DNA of 64,000 bases, taken from positions 28,255 to 92,254 of the forward strand of contig NZ_JAIHON010000026.1 of the NCBI RefSeq assembly GCF_021173675.1, read 5' to 3'. Of this stretch, positions 27,290 to 35,501 are shown in pieces. Below the pieces are notes generated by a model. It was not told the origin of the DNA, did not search any database, and saw only the letters and a program-made list of their open reading frames with translations. This DNA comes from Streptomyces lincolnensis (GTDB lineage Bacteria > Actinomycetota > Actinomycetes > Streptomycetales > Streptomycetaceae). Within the stretch, counting starts at the first letter, position 1; each line of letters opens with the position of its first letter. A program made the translations under genes and the position numbers.

Positions 27290-28555
27290 ATGGCACCACA
27301 GCAACGACAGACCCGGCGCAGACGTCTGGCCTTCGTGGCGGCGACGGTCGCCGCGACGGCAGTACTGGCGTCCGGTTCTGGATTCGCCGCGGGCACGGGG
27401 GCGGCGCGGGCCGCCGATCCGCCCGCTCCGACCCCCGCCGTCACCCCGGTCCCGGTGCCGCCGGCCGTACCCCCGCAGCCGACGACCCCCGCCGTCCCGG
27501 AACCGGAGAAGCCCAGGGCCGACGTCCCCGCCTTCGGCGCCTACCTCGACTACGGCGCCCGCGGCGTGGCCCGGATCTCCGAGCTCAGCCAGTGGCTGGG
27601 TGGGGCCGAACTGCGCGTCGGCCACACCTATCTGCCCGGTGACCGCTGGAGCAACATCGAGGGCGCCCCCGGCTTCCTCGACGTCTGGGCGGACTGGCGC
27701 ACCGAGAAGGACGACCGGATGCTCGTCCTGAACGTGCCCATGATGGAGCGCAACGAGGAGAACGTCTCCGACACCCAGGTGCGCATGCTGCTCCGCCGGG
27801 CGGCCGCCGGTGAGTTCGACCACCACTTCCGTGCCCTCGGCGAACGCCTGGTCGAGCTGAAGGTGCCGGACACGGTGATCGTGCTCGGCTGGGAGATGAA
27901 CGGCATCACCTACACCCACCGCTGCGGTCCCGACCCGGAGTCCTGGAAGACGTACTGGAACCGGATCGTCACCACCATGCGCGCGGTGCCGGGCCAGAAG
28001 TTCAAGTTCGACTTCACCCCGACCCGCGGCCGGGACGCCATTCCGTGGACGCAGTGCTATCCGGGCGACGACACCGTCGACATCATCGGCATGGATTCCT
28101 ACGACCAGCCGACCGGCCTGTCGTTCGACGAACAGATCAAGGAGCCCTACGGCCTCCAGGAACACGTCGATTTCGCCAAGGCCCACAAGAAGCCCATCTC
28201 GTATCCGGAATGGGGCCTGTTCCGCAACGGCGACAACCCCGAGTACATGCGGCGCATGCTCGCCTGGATGGACGAGCACAAGCCGCTGTACAACACGCTG
28301 ACCGACTACTGCCCGCACGGAGTCTGGCAGTGCGGCAAGAACCCGAAGGCGTCCGAGGTCTACCGGTCCGTCCTCTTCGGCCGCACCGACCCGGCCCCGG
28401 TGCCGACCGAGCCCACCGGACCCACCACGCCGACCGATCCGCCCAAGCCGACGGCCCCGCCCGCCTGCTCGCCGCTGGACCTGGGTGACTGGGTCGAGTA
28501 CTGGCTCGGCGGAAAGCTGTGCCTGCGCTTCGACTGGTTCTCGCGCAACCGGTAG
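27290..28555 (+). CDS. Secreted glycoside hydrolase family 26-like protein
   Basis: The 421-residue protein has a signal peptide (residues 1-45, ending near AARAAD) and a Pro-rich spacer. A TIM-barrel domain resembling GH26 beta-mannanases follows, with acid/base Glu202 in LGWEMNG and nucleophile Glu307 in YPEWGLF. Another Pro/Thr linker leads to a short C-terminal segment (CSPLDLGDWVEYWLGGKLC) with two cysteines. It should cut or remodel an extracellular polysaccharide. ATG 27290 follows AAAGGAG; a GTG 6 codons upstream is less likely. It sits between the ATP-grasp gene and the polysaccharide operon, so the self-made glycan is the obvious candidate substrate. Confidence 0.8.
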   Translation: MAPQQRQTRRRRLAFVAATVAATAVLASGSGFAAGTGAARAADPPAPTPAVTPVPVPPAVPPQPTTPAVPEPEKPRADVPAFGAYLDYGARGVARISELSQWLGGAELRVGHTYLPGDRWSNIEGAPGFLDVWADWRTEKDDRMLVLNVPMMERNEENVSDTQVRMLLRRAAAGEFDHHFRALGERLVELKVPDTVIVLGWEMNGITYTHRCGPDPESWKTYWNRIVTTMRAVPGQKFKFDFTPTRGRDAIPWTQCYPGDDTVDIIGMDSYDQPTGLSFDEQIKEPYGLQEHVDFAKAHKKPISYPEWGLFRNGDNPEYMRRMLAWMDEHKPLYNTLTDYCPHGVWQCGKNPKASEVYRSVLFGRTDPAPVPTEPTGPTTPTDPPKPTAPPACSPLDLGDWVEYWLGGKLCLRFDWFSRNR

Positions 28556-28587
28556 CGGACCCGAGAGCGCACCCGTCGGCACCGCGC

Positions 28588-28622
28588 GGTGGCGGCAGGC
28601 CCCCTCAGGACCTGCCGCCACC
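28588..28622. terminator. 12-bp hairpin between convergent GH26-like and GNAT genes
   Basis: GGTGGCGGCAGG (28588-28599) pairs exactly with 28611-28622. It lies across the stop codon of the minus-strand GNAT gene and 33 bases after the GH26-like gene, so it can end both transcripts. Confidence 0.65.
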
Positions 28623-29756
28623 GTCACGTTCCTTCCCCTCGTGCCTGCCGCGCCAGCGCAGCAGCAGCTCCTTGCCCCGCCGGCGCGCGGCGACGTCGCA
28701 GAGGACCGCCGTGAGCAGCGGGGCGGTGTGCGGGCGGGCCAGCAGCAGCCGCTGGTTGACGACCGGCTCGGGGCGCCAGTGGTGCTTGTACGGCTCGTTG
28801 CCCCGCAGCAGGCTGAGCGTGCCGGGGCCGCCGTCCCGGAGGTGCCGGGCGCACGCGTCGAGCAGCATCACCGCCACGTCCGCCTTGCGCTCCCGCAGCC
28901 GCGGATGGGCGCCGTACAGATAGCCGCCCGCCAGCCGCCGCGACAGCAGGGTCAGGTCCACGGCGACCACGTCGTCGTCCAGGCGGAACTCGGTGACCAC
29001 CGCGTCCCCGGAGCGCACCATCGGCCCGACCGAGCGCACCAGGTGGTCGCGGAACCGCGGCCGCAGATGCTCGGACGTCACCTTCCGCCCCTGCCACTGG
29101 AGCCGGTGCAGATCGATCAGCCGCCCCAGCGCGCGGTCCACCTCGTCGGGGCCCACGACATGACGCTCGACGCCGAGCGCGGTCAGCTTGCGCAGCTTGG
29201 CGCGGGCCCGCTGCTGGGTCTTGGCCGACGGCAGCCGTGTGATCAGCTCGTCCATGGGGAGCGCGGGCAGCTCCAGGCACATCGAGTCGTCCACCCGGCG
29301 CCGGGGCCCGCTCCAGTGGTCGTAGACCCGCTCGGCCGCGCCGCCCGGGCGTACCTCGCGGAAGTCGATCAAGGCGGTGCGGGCGGCCTGGGCGAGGCCC
29401 GCGGCGAGTGCGGCCACCGCCTCCTCGCCGCGTCCGTCGTCGAGCAGGACGTCGCCGTAGTCGGAGATCGCGCCGCCGAGGGGGACCAGCGCGGGCACCG
29501 GGCGGCCGACGCGCATCAGGGGGGCGGCCGCGACGAGCTCGTCGCCGTCCCGCGCCAGCACGAGGCGCAGCCGTCCGGGCCTGCCGTAGGACTGCCACCA
29601 GGAGTGCAGCCAGGCGTGGGTCTGGAAGGGGGTCGCGGACGCGCAGCTTCGGTACAGCCGGGCCCACTGCGGGGCGAGGTCGGCGAAGGCCCGCTCATCG
29701 GTGACGAGTTCGGTGGTCAGTGTGGTCGTGGGGGCGGGGGCGTACGTGGCCTTCAC
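28605..29756 (-). CDS. GNAT/FemAB-like acyltransferase of polysaccharide operon
   Basis: The 383-residue protein resembles the BioF2/CelD-type GNAT proteins found in exopolysaccharide clusters. TPFQTHAWLHSWWQSYG is typical of the N-terminal half. DLHRLQWQGRK, VAVDLTLLSRRLAGGYLYGAHPRLRE and LLRGNEPYKHHW mark the C-terminal acyltransferase half. It probably adds an acyl or aminoacyl group to the glycan precursor in the cytoplasm. GTG 29756 overlaps the stop of the Wzz-like gene upstream, so the two are coupled. It is the last gene of the minus-strand operon that begins at 38173. The exact donor is not predictable. Confidence 0.8.
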   Translation of the reverse strand: MKATYAPAPTTTLTTELVTDERAFADLAPQWARLYRSCASATPFQTHAWLHSWWQSYGRPGRLRLVLARDGDELVAAAPLMRVGRPVPALVPLGGAISDYGDVLLDDGRGEEAVAALAAGLAQAARTALIDFREVRPGGAAERVYDHWSGPRRRVDDSMCLELPALPMDELITRLPSAKTQQRARAKLRKLTALGVERHVVGPDEVDRALGRLIDLHRLQWQGRKVTSEHLRPRFRDHLVRSVGPMVRSGDAVVTEFRLDDDVVAVDLTLLSRRLAGGYLYGAHPRLRERKADVAVMLLDACARHLRDGGPGTLSLLRGNEPYKHHWRPEPVVNQRLLLARPHTAPLLTAVLCDVAARRRGKELLLRWRGRHEGKERDGGGRS

Positions 29757-30427
29757 AGCTGTCCGTGGACGTCGGCGGCGGGGGCCGGACCGGGCACGGA
29801 AGCCGGGCGGTCCGGCTCGCCCGTGGTGCGCCGGGGCCGCACCAGCAGCGCGAGGCCGCCCAGCAGGCCGCCCGCGCTCGCGCCGACCAGGCCCGTCACC
29901 GCCGGGGACGCCGAGGACGGCTCGGTGGGCTTGGTGGCGCGGGCGAACTGCTGGAGGACGACGTTGGTGTCGTCCTTGGTGTCGTTCGCGTGCCGGGTCA
30001 GGGCGCGCGAGACGGCGTTGGCCATGTCGGCGGCGAGGTCGGGGCGGGCGGAGGTGGCGGTGATCGCGACCATCGGCGCGTCCGGGGAGGTCGCCGTCTG
30101 CACACTGGACTTCAGGGTCTTCACCGGTACGCCCGCCCAGACCTGCGCGTCCCCCAGTACCGCGAGCTGCGTGGCGACCCGGCCGTACGCCGTGGCGAAG
30201 CCGAGCGCGGAGGCCGGGTCGGACTTCTCGGTCGGGACGGCGACGACGTAGGCGGTGGCGGTGTAGGCGGGCGGCTTCGCCAGGCCGTAGACACCGCCGA
30301 GCAGGCCGCCCGCGACGGCCCCGGCGGCGATCAGGGACCAGGGCGGGAGGGACTTGGCGCGGGCCAGGGCGGCGGGGCGGCGGCGGGGGCCGGTGGGCTT
30401 CTCGGCCGGGGCGGGCAGGGTGGTCAT
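29753..30427 (-). CDS. Wzz/chain-length-determinant-like membrane protein
   Basis: The 224-residue protein has two membrane helices (about residues 33-52 and 178-198) around an extracytoplasmic domain, the plan of polysaccharide co-polymerases. There is no C-terminal tyrosine kinase domain, and the tail is Pro-rich (RPASVPGPAPAAD). It is expected to regulate polymer length or export with the ligase/polymerase encoded at 34151. ATG 30427 overlaps the stop of the GT4 gene upstream as ATGA, and its own stop overlaps the GNAT start. Confidence 0.8.
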   Translation of the reverse strand: MTTLPAPAEKPTGPRRRPAALARAKSLPPWSLIAAGAVAGGLLGGVYGLAKPPAYTATAYVVAVPTEKSDPASALGFATAYGRVATQLAVLGDAQVWAGVPVKTLKSSVQTATSPDAPMVAITATSARPDLAADMANAVSRALTRHANDTKDDTNVVLQQFARATKPTEPSSASPAVTGLVGASAGGLLGGLALLVRPRRTTGEPDRPASVPGPAPAADVHGQL

Positions 30428-31578
30428 GAGGCACTTGCTCCCTGGGGTGACGGGGACACGGAGGGGACGGCCGTCGCGGCCGCGTAGACGGTCATGAGCC
30501 GGGCGGCGCTGCGGGTGATGTCGTAGTGGCGGGCGGCCTCGGGCGCGGCGCGCGGGCCGGGGCCCTCGGCGCGGGCCGCCACCACGGCCCGCGCGAAGGC
30601 GTCGACGCCGGTCGGGACGCGGCGCGCGGCGGGCGCCGCCTGGGAGGGCAGGTCCTCGATCGCCGGGCAGGAGGCGTACCGCACGGGCAGCCCGGACGCC
30701 AGCGCCTCCACCACCGCCAGGCCGAAGGCCTCCTCGGGGCACGGCGAGGCGAGCAGGTCCATCGCGGCGGTGAGGGAGGGCAGGTCGGGGCCCGGGGAGC
30801 CGTCGGACACGTAGGGACGTTCGCCCGTGAACAGCACCCGGTCGGCGACACCGGCCTCGCGCGCGACGCGCCGCAGCGCGTGTTCCTGCGGACCGCCGCC
30901 GACCAGCAGCAGCCAGTACTGGTCGGAGAGCCGGGCCAGGGCCCGGATCAGCACGTCGAAGTGCTTGCCCGGCGCGAGCCTGCCGATGCCGCCGACGACG
31001 TACGCCGTGTCCGGCAGCCCGAGCCGGCGGCGGGTGCGCAGCCGCACGGCCGGGTCGAAGCGGAAGCGGTCCAGGTCGATGCCGTTGGGCACCACCCGGA
31101 TCCGGGGGGCCGGGACGCCCCAGCGGTGCAGGCGGGCGGCGACCGTCGGGGAGACGGCGACCGTGGCGCTGCCCAGGCGCTCGCTGGCCAGATAGAGCCC
31201 GCGGACCCCGGCGGTCAGTCTGCGGCCCTCCATCTGGGAGTCGCCCAGGGAGTGTTCGGTGGCGACGATCGCGCGGACACCGGCGAGCCGCGCGGCGAGC
31301 CGGCCGTAGACGCAGGCGCGGTAGAGGTGGGTGTGCACGAGGTCGTAGCCGCCGTCGCGGATCAGCCGGACCAGGCGGGGCAGGGCGCCCAGGTCGCGGT
31401 TGCCGGCCATGCCGAGGTGGGTGACCCGCACCCCGTCGGCGGTCAGCCCGTCCGCCACCGCGCCCGGGTTGGTCAGGGTGACGACATCGCAGTCCACGGG
31501 CAAGTGGCGCAGCAACAGCCGCAGTTGCTGCTCGGCGCCGCCGACCCCGAGGCCGGTGATGACATGGAGAGCCTTCAC
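30424..31578 (-). CDS. Glycosyltransferase family 4
   Basis: The 384-residue GT-B enzyme opens with the donor-independent motif VITGLGVGGAEQQLRLLLRHL. RVVPNGIDLDRF and GGIGRLAPGKHFDVLIRALARL follow, and the nucleotide-sugar EX7E region SPCPEEAFGLAVVEALASGLP. It should add a sugar to the polyprenyl-linked repeat unit at the inner membrane face. The start is GTG 31578, one base after the stop of the deacetylase gene, which implies coupling. Residues that would define the sugar donor cannot be judged by eye. Confidence 0.88.
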   Translation of the reverse strand: MKALHVITGLGVGGAEQQLRLLLRHLPVDCDVVTLTNPGAVADGLTADGVRVTHLGMAGNRDLGALPRLVRLIRDGGYDLVHTHLYRACVYGRLAARLAGVRAIVATEHSLGDSQMEGRRLTAGVRGLYLASERLGSATVAVSPTVAARLHRWGVPAPRIRVVPNGIDLDRFRFDPAVRLRTRRRLGLPDTAYVVGGIGRLAPGKHFDVLIRALARLSDQYWLLLVGGGPQEHALRRVAREAGVADRVLFTGERPYVSDGSPGPDLPSLTAAMDLLASPCPEEAFGLAVVEALASGLPVRYASCPAIEDLPSQAAPAARRVPTGVDAFARAVVAARAEGPGPRAAPEAARHYDITRSAARLMTVYAAATAVPSVSPSPQGASAS

Positions 31579-31579
31579 G

Positions 31580-32332
31580 TCACACGCCCTCGACCGGACG
31601 GCGGCGCAGCCGGTGCAGCCGGTACTTCAGCAGCAGGCGTACGGCGGTGTCGTTCTGCCCGATGTGCAGCCGTGGCAGGGCGTGCACGCTGTTCAGCGGG
31701 CCGGGGTCGATGGCGCAGGCGTAGCCGTAGCCGGTCTCGCGCACGGCGTCGACGACCCGCTGGTCGACCGTGCCGTAGGGGTAGCAGAAGCCCTCGACCG
31801 GGGCGCCGGTCAACTCCTCGAGCACGGCCCGGCTCTCGGCGACCTCGGACGTCAGGAGGGTGTCGTCGGCCTTCGTCAGGTCCACGTGGGTCAGTCCGTG
31901 CGAGCCGATCTCCACGCCCTCGGCGGCGGCCGCCCTTCGGATGCCGTCGGCGGTCAGCAGGGGCTTGCGGGGGCCCAGCGGGTCCCAGGCGTTGTCGCCG
32001 CCGAGCCGGCCGGGCAGGACGAAGAGGGTGGCGCCGCAGCCGTGCCGTTCCAGGACGGGCAGGGCGTGTTCGGTGAAGTCGGCGTACCCGTCGTCGAAGG
32101 TCAGCCCGACCAGGCCGCGGCCCTCGCCCCGGGCGCGGGCGGCGAGCAGGGCGGCCATGGAGACGCCGGTGAGGCCCCGGGCGCGCAGCCAGCGCAGTTG
32201 GGCGTCGAGGCGTTCGGGGGTGACCGTGATGCGGTAGGGGTCGTCGGTGGGGTCGCCCACGGAGTGGTACATCGCCACCCAGGGGACCGGGCCGGTTCTC
32301 GGCAGCGGGCGGGTGTCAGCGGTGACGGGCAT
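31580..32332 (-). CDS. Polysaccharide deacetylase (NodB domain)
   Basis: The 250-residue protein has a NodB catalytic core: motif 1 LTFDDGYADF with the catalytic/metal Asp pair, motif 2 GSHGLTHVDL with both metal-binding histidines, and CYPYGTVDQR for motif 3. It removes N-acetyl groups from an amino sugar. No signal peptide is evident after choosing ATG 32332 (GAAGG seven bases upstream); a longer reading to 32473 would overlap the flippase gene and lacks homology. The start overlaps the 3' end of the flippase gene by 17 bases. Confidence 0.87.
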   Translation of the reverse strand: MPVTADTRPLPRTGPVPWVAMYHSVGDPTDDPYRITVTPERLDAQLRWLRARGLTGVSMAALLAARARGEGRGLVGLTFDDGYADFTEHALPVLERHGCGATLFVLPGRLGGDNAWDPLGPRKPLLTADGIRRAAAAEGVEIGSHGLTHVDLTKADDTLLTSEVAESRAVLEELTGAPVEGFCYPYGTVDQRVVDAVRETGYGYACAIDPGPLNSVHALPRLHIGQNDTAVRLLLKYRLHRLRRRPVEGV

Positions 32333-34154
32333 GGCGGAGCCTTCGTGTGACGGTGCGTACGGAACGGAGTGCGGGGACGAGACCCTGGGCGCCCATGGAC
32401 CGGGCGAGCAGGACGAAGACGACGGCCACCGTCGCCGAGCCGGCCGCGAGCGAGGCGGGGGCGGACTCGACACGGCCCGCGACGATCGCGCCCGCGACCG
32501 TGGCGACCACCGCCGCCCGCAGCGGCCTGCTCAGCTCGGCGAGGACCCGCCGCTTGCGGATCGGGACACTGCGCGGACCCATGCCCCACAGCAGCAGGAC
32601 GGCCGTGACGGTGATGCCGGCGGCGTTCGCGGCGGCGATCCCGGACACGCCCCACGGGCCCACCGCCCAGACGCCGATCCAGGAGGTGGCGATGATGCCG
32701 ACGGCCATCGTGGCGAGGGGGTACCAGCTCGGGCGGCCCGCCGAGAAGTAGGAGCGGACCAGGCAGCCGACCAGGGTCTGGCCGAGCAGGCCGAGCGCGT
32801 ACACCCGCATGACGTTCGCGGTGGCCGCCGTGTCCGCGGCGGTGAACGCGCCGCGCTGGAAGAGGAGTTCGATGATCTGCGGGGCGCAGGCGATCACCGT
32901 GGCCGCGCCGAGCAGCACCAGACACGCGGCCAGCGCCAGGTCCCGTTCCACCCGGTCGCGGGCCCGTTCGGTGTCGCCGTCGGCCAGCGCCCGCGCGACC
33001 ACCGGGAAGGTGACCGTGCACAGCATCAGCGACAGCGTCATCGGGATCTGGGCGACCTTCTGCGCGTAGTTCAGGTGCGAGATGGCCCCGGCGGGCAGCG
33101 TGGAGGCGAGGAAGCGCTCGATGAGGACCTGCGACTGGCGGCACAGCGCGAACAGCAGGACGGTGGCGACCAGGGTCAGCGTCACGGTCCGCGCGTCCGC
33201 GCCCCCTGCCGCGGGCGCGTCCTCCGCCGCCGGCGCCTGTTCCGCCGCCCGGTGTCGCAACCGCCGCCAGACGGACGGCAGTTGGATGGCCACCATCAGT
33301 CCGCTGCCGATCGCGACCCCGACGGCGGCCGAGCGCACGCCCCACTGCCCGCCCAGGACGAACATCGCGGTGATGATGCCAGTGTTGTACGCCACGTAGA
33401 TCGCGGCCGGCGCCACGAACCGCCGGTGCGCCCGCAGGGCCGCGCTGGAGTACCCGGCGAGCCCGAAGCCCAGGACGCACAGGGCGGTGATCCGGGTGCA
33501 GTCCACCGCGAGAGCGGGGTCGGGCAGGCCCGGCGCGAGTGCCTCGACCAGGTAGGGGGCCGTCCCGGCGATCAGCGCGGACACGGCGACGAACGCCAGC
33601 GCCAGCCGGGGGAGCGTGGTGGCGACCAGCGCGCGCACCGGGTCGCCGGGGGCACCCTGCGCGCGCCGGGCCAGGGCCAGGCTGAACGCCGGGACCAGCG
33701 CGAAGGCCATCCCGTCCTCGATCAGCAGCGTCGCCGCGAACTCCGGGACCGTCCACGCCACCAGGAAGGCGTCCGTCTCGCTCCCGGCCCCGAACAGCCG
33801 TGCCAGCGCCTGGTCCCGGGCCAGCCCGAGCACGGCGCCGGCGACGGAGAGGACGGCGGTGACGAGGGTGGCCTTGGCGAGGAACCCGCGGGAGACGGGG
33901 GCGAGTTCGGTGCCCGGGCCGGCGGGGGGCGGTGGGGGCGCCGGGGCGGACGTCGTGGCCCGGTCGGGTTGGCGGTCGGGTTCGCGTGCGGGGGAGGGCA
34001 GGGAGGCGGCGGGGGGCGGGGATCCGGGTGCCGGGGAGGTGGGGGCGTGCGGCCCGGATTCCCCATACACGCCGGAGCCCTCCTCGGCCGGTGCGTCCGG
34101 CGGTGTTCCGGAGCCCTGGAGCTCCTCCGGTGTCCGCGGCGGTGTCACGGTCAT
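32316..34154 (-). CDS. MurJ/MviN-family lipid-linked glycan flippase
   Basis: The 612-residue protein starts with about 80 disordered Pro/Ser/Ala-rich residues. About 14 membrane helices with MurJ-type motifs follow (VTAVLSVAGAVLGLARDQALARLFGAGSETDAFLVAWTVPEF; ISHLNYAQKVAQIPMTL). Given its place in a Wzx/Wzy-type cluster that has no other flippase, it probably moves the polyprenyl-diphosphate-linked repeat unit across the membrane rather than lipid II, whose flippase should be encoded elsewhere. ATG 34154 overlaps the stop of the O-antigen-ligase-like gene. Confidence 0.85.
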   Translation of the reverse strand: MTVTPPRTPEELQGSGTPPDAPAEEGSGVYGESGPHAPTSPAPGSPPPAASLPSPAREPDRQPDRATTSAPAPPPPPAGPGTELAPVSRGFLAKATLVTAVLSVAGAVLGLARDQALARLFGAGSETDAFLVAWTVPEFAATLLIEDGMAFALVPAFSLALARRAQGAPGDPVRALVATTLPRLALAFVAVSALIAGTAPYLVEALAPGLPDPALAVDCTRITALCVLGFGLAGYSSAALRAHRRFVAPAAIYVAYNTGIITAMFVLGGQWGVRSAAVGVAIGSGLMVAIQLPSVWRRLRHRAAEQAPAAEDAPAAGGADARTVTLTLVATVLLFALCRQSQVLIERFLASTLPAGAISHLNYAQKVAQIPMTLSLMLCTVTFPVVARALADGDTERARDRVERDLALAACLVLLGAATVIACAPQIIELLFQRGAFTAADTAATANVMRVYALGLLGQTLVGCLVRSYFSAGRPSWYPLATMAVGIIATSWIGVWAVGPWGVSGIAAANAAGITVTAVLLLWGMGPRSVPIRKRRVLAELSRPLRAAVVATVAGAIVAGRVESAPASLAAGSATVAVVFVLLARSMGAQGLVPALRSVRTVTRRLRHARHR

Positions 34155-35497
34155 CGCGCCGCGACCTTCTCGCCACGGGCCGGGACCGGGTGGCCCGCGT
34201 CCGCCCGCACGGCATCGCCCCCGACCAGCGCCCACCACGCCACCAGCCCGAAGGACACGGCCGTCAGGACGGTGGAGGGGCCGCCGATGTCGGCGTAGGC
34301 GAAGTCGGTGAGCTGCCAGACGAGCAGCCCGCAGGCGACGAGGGCGCAGTCCGGGCCGGGTCCCTCGCGCCGGACCCGGACCAGTCCGCGCAGCGCGCAC
34401 ACCAGCAGGGCCAGCCAGCTGCCGGCCAGGGCGAGGAGGCCGACGAGGCCCTGTTCGGCGAGGACGAGGAGGTACATGTTGTGCGGGGAGAGCAGCGGCT
34501 GCTTGCGGAAGCCGGCGCCCGCGCCCTCGGTGTCGCTGCCCGAGGACAGCGCGAGGGAGGCGTGCGCGTCCCGGTGCTCGGGGAAGCCCTTCAACCCGAC
34601 GCCGGCCAGGGGCTGTTCGCGCCACATGCCGACGGCCGCCGCCCACATGGTGTACCGGTCGGTCACGGACTGGTCGGGCGCGTCGGTGACCCGGGTGATG
34701 CTGTCGATCCGCTCCTGGAGCATCGCCGTGCCGACGCCGAACCCGCCCACCAGGATCACCGCGGCGGCGGCCACGACGGCCCCCACCTTCAGCGCCCGCC
34801 GCATCCCGGCCAGCAGCAGCTGCGCCAGACACGTCACCGCCGTGGCGATCCAGGCCCCGCGGCTGAAGGACAGCGCGAGCGGCAGCAGCAGCGCGACCGC
34901 GCACCCGGCGGCGATCGCCCGCTGCCGTACGGAGGTCCGCCCCAGCGCCAGCCCCACCGCGCACACCAGCCCGAAGGACACGACGGTCGCCATGCCCATC
35001 ACATCGCCGGCCCCGAAGGTGCCGACGGCCCGGATCGTCTCGCCCTGGTACGACGCCCCGGTCCCGGTCGCGTACTGGTGCACGCCGATCGTCCCCTGCC
35101 ACAGCGCGAGCCCCACGAACGACCAGGCCAGCAGCCGGAAGTCGCCCCGGTCGCGGATCAGCAGCAGCACGGCCGCGGGGACGAGCACGAAGACCTGGAG
35201 GTAGCGGCCCATCCCGGTGAGCCCGGCCCCCGGCGAGGCGGCCCCCGCCGCGGCGACGGCCAGCCCGAGCACGGGCAGGCCCAGCAGCACGGCGGAGGTA
35301 CGGGTCAGGGGGCGCCGCCGGTCCCGTACGAGACGGATCGCGCAGTACAGCACCACCAGCGCGGAGACCGCGTCGGCCGGGCCCGCGCCGCCCTCGGCGC
35401 CGGGGGTGAGCGGCAGCGCGAGCAGGACGACCACGGCCACCACGGGCAGGACGGGCGACCACTGCCGCGGGTGCGGCAGTGCCAGTGCCTGGCTCAT
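34151..35497 (-). CDS. O-antigen ligase/polymerase-like membrane protein
   Basis: The 448-residue protein has ten to twelve hydrophobic helices and the large extracytoplasmic loop of the WaaL/Wzy superfamily, with the characteristic SPHNMYLLVLAEQGLVGLL after it and an arginine-bearing RDRGDF segment before. It may polymerise the repeat units or transfer the chain to an acceptor. ATG 35497 stands four bases after the stop of the glycosylphosphotransferase gene, and its stop overlaps the flippase start. Ligase and polymerase functions cannot be told apart from sequence. Confidence 0.83.
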   Translation of the reverse strand: MSQALALPHPRQWSPVLPVVAVVVLLALPLTPGAEGGAGPADAVSALVVLYCAIRLVRDRRRPLTRTSAVLLGLPVLGLAVAAAGAASPGAGLTGMGRYLQVFVLVPAAVLLLIRDRGDFRLLAWSFVGLALWQGTIGVHQYATGTGASYQGETIRAVGTFGAGDVMGMATVVSFGLVCAVGLALGRTSVRQRAIAAGCAVALLLPLALSFSRGAWIATAVTCLAQLLLAGMRRALKVGAVVAAAAVILVGGFGVGTAMLQERIDSITRVTDAPDQSVTDRYTMWAAAVGMWREQPLAGVGLKGFPEHRDAHASLALSSGSDTEGAGAGFRKQPLLSPHNMYLLVLAEQGLVGLLALAGSWLALLVCALRGLVRVRREGPGPDCALVACGLLVWQLTDFAYADIGGPSTVLTAVSFGLVAWWALVGGDAVRADAGHPVPARGEKVAAR

Positions 35498-35501
35498 GCG
35501 C

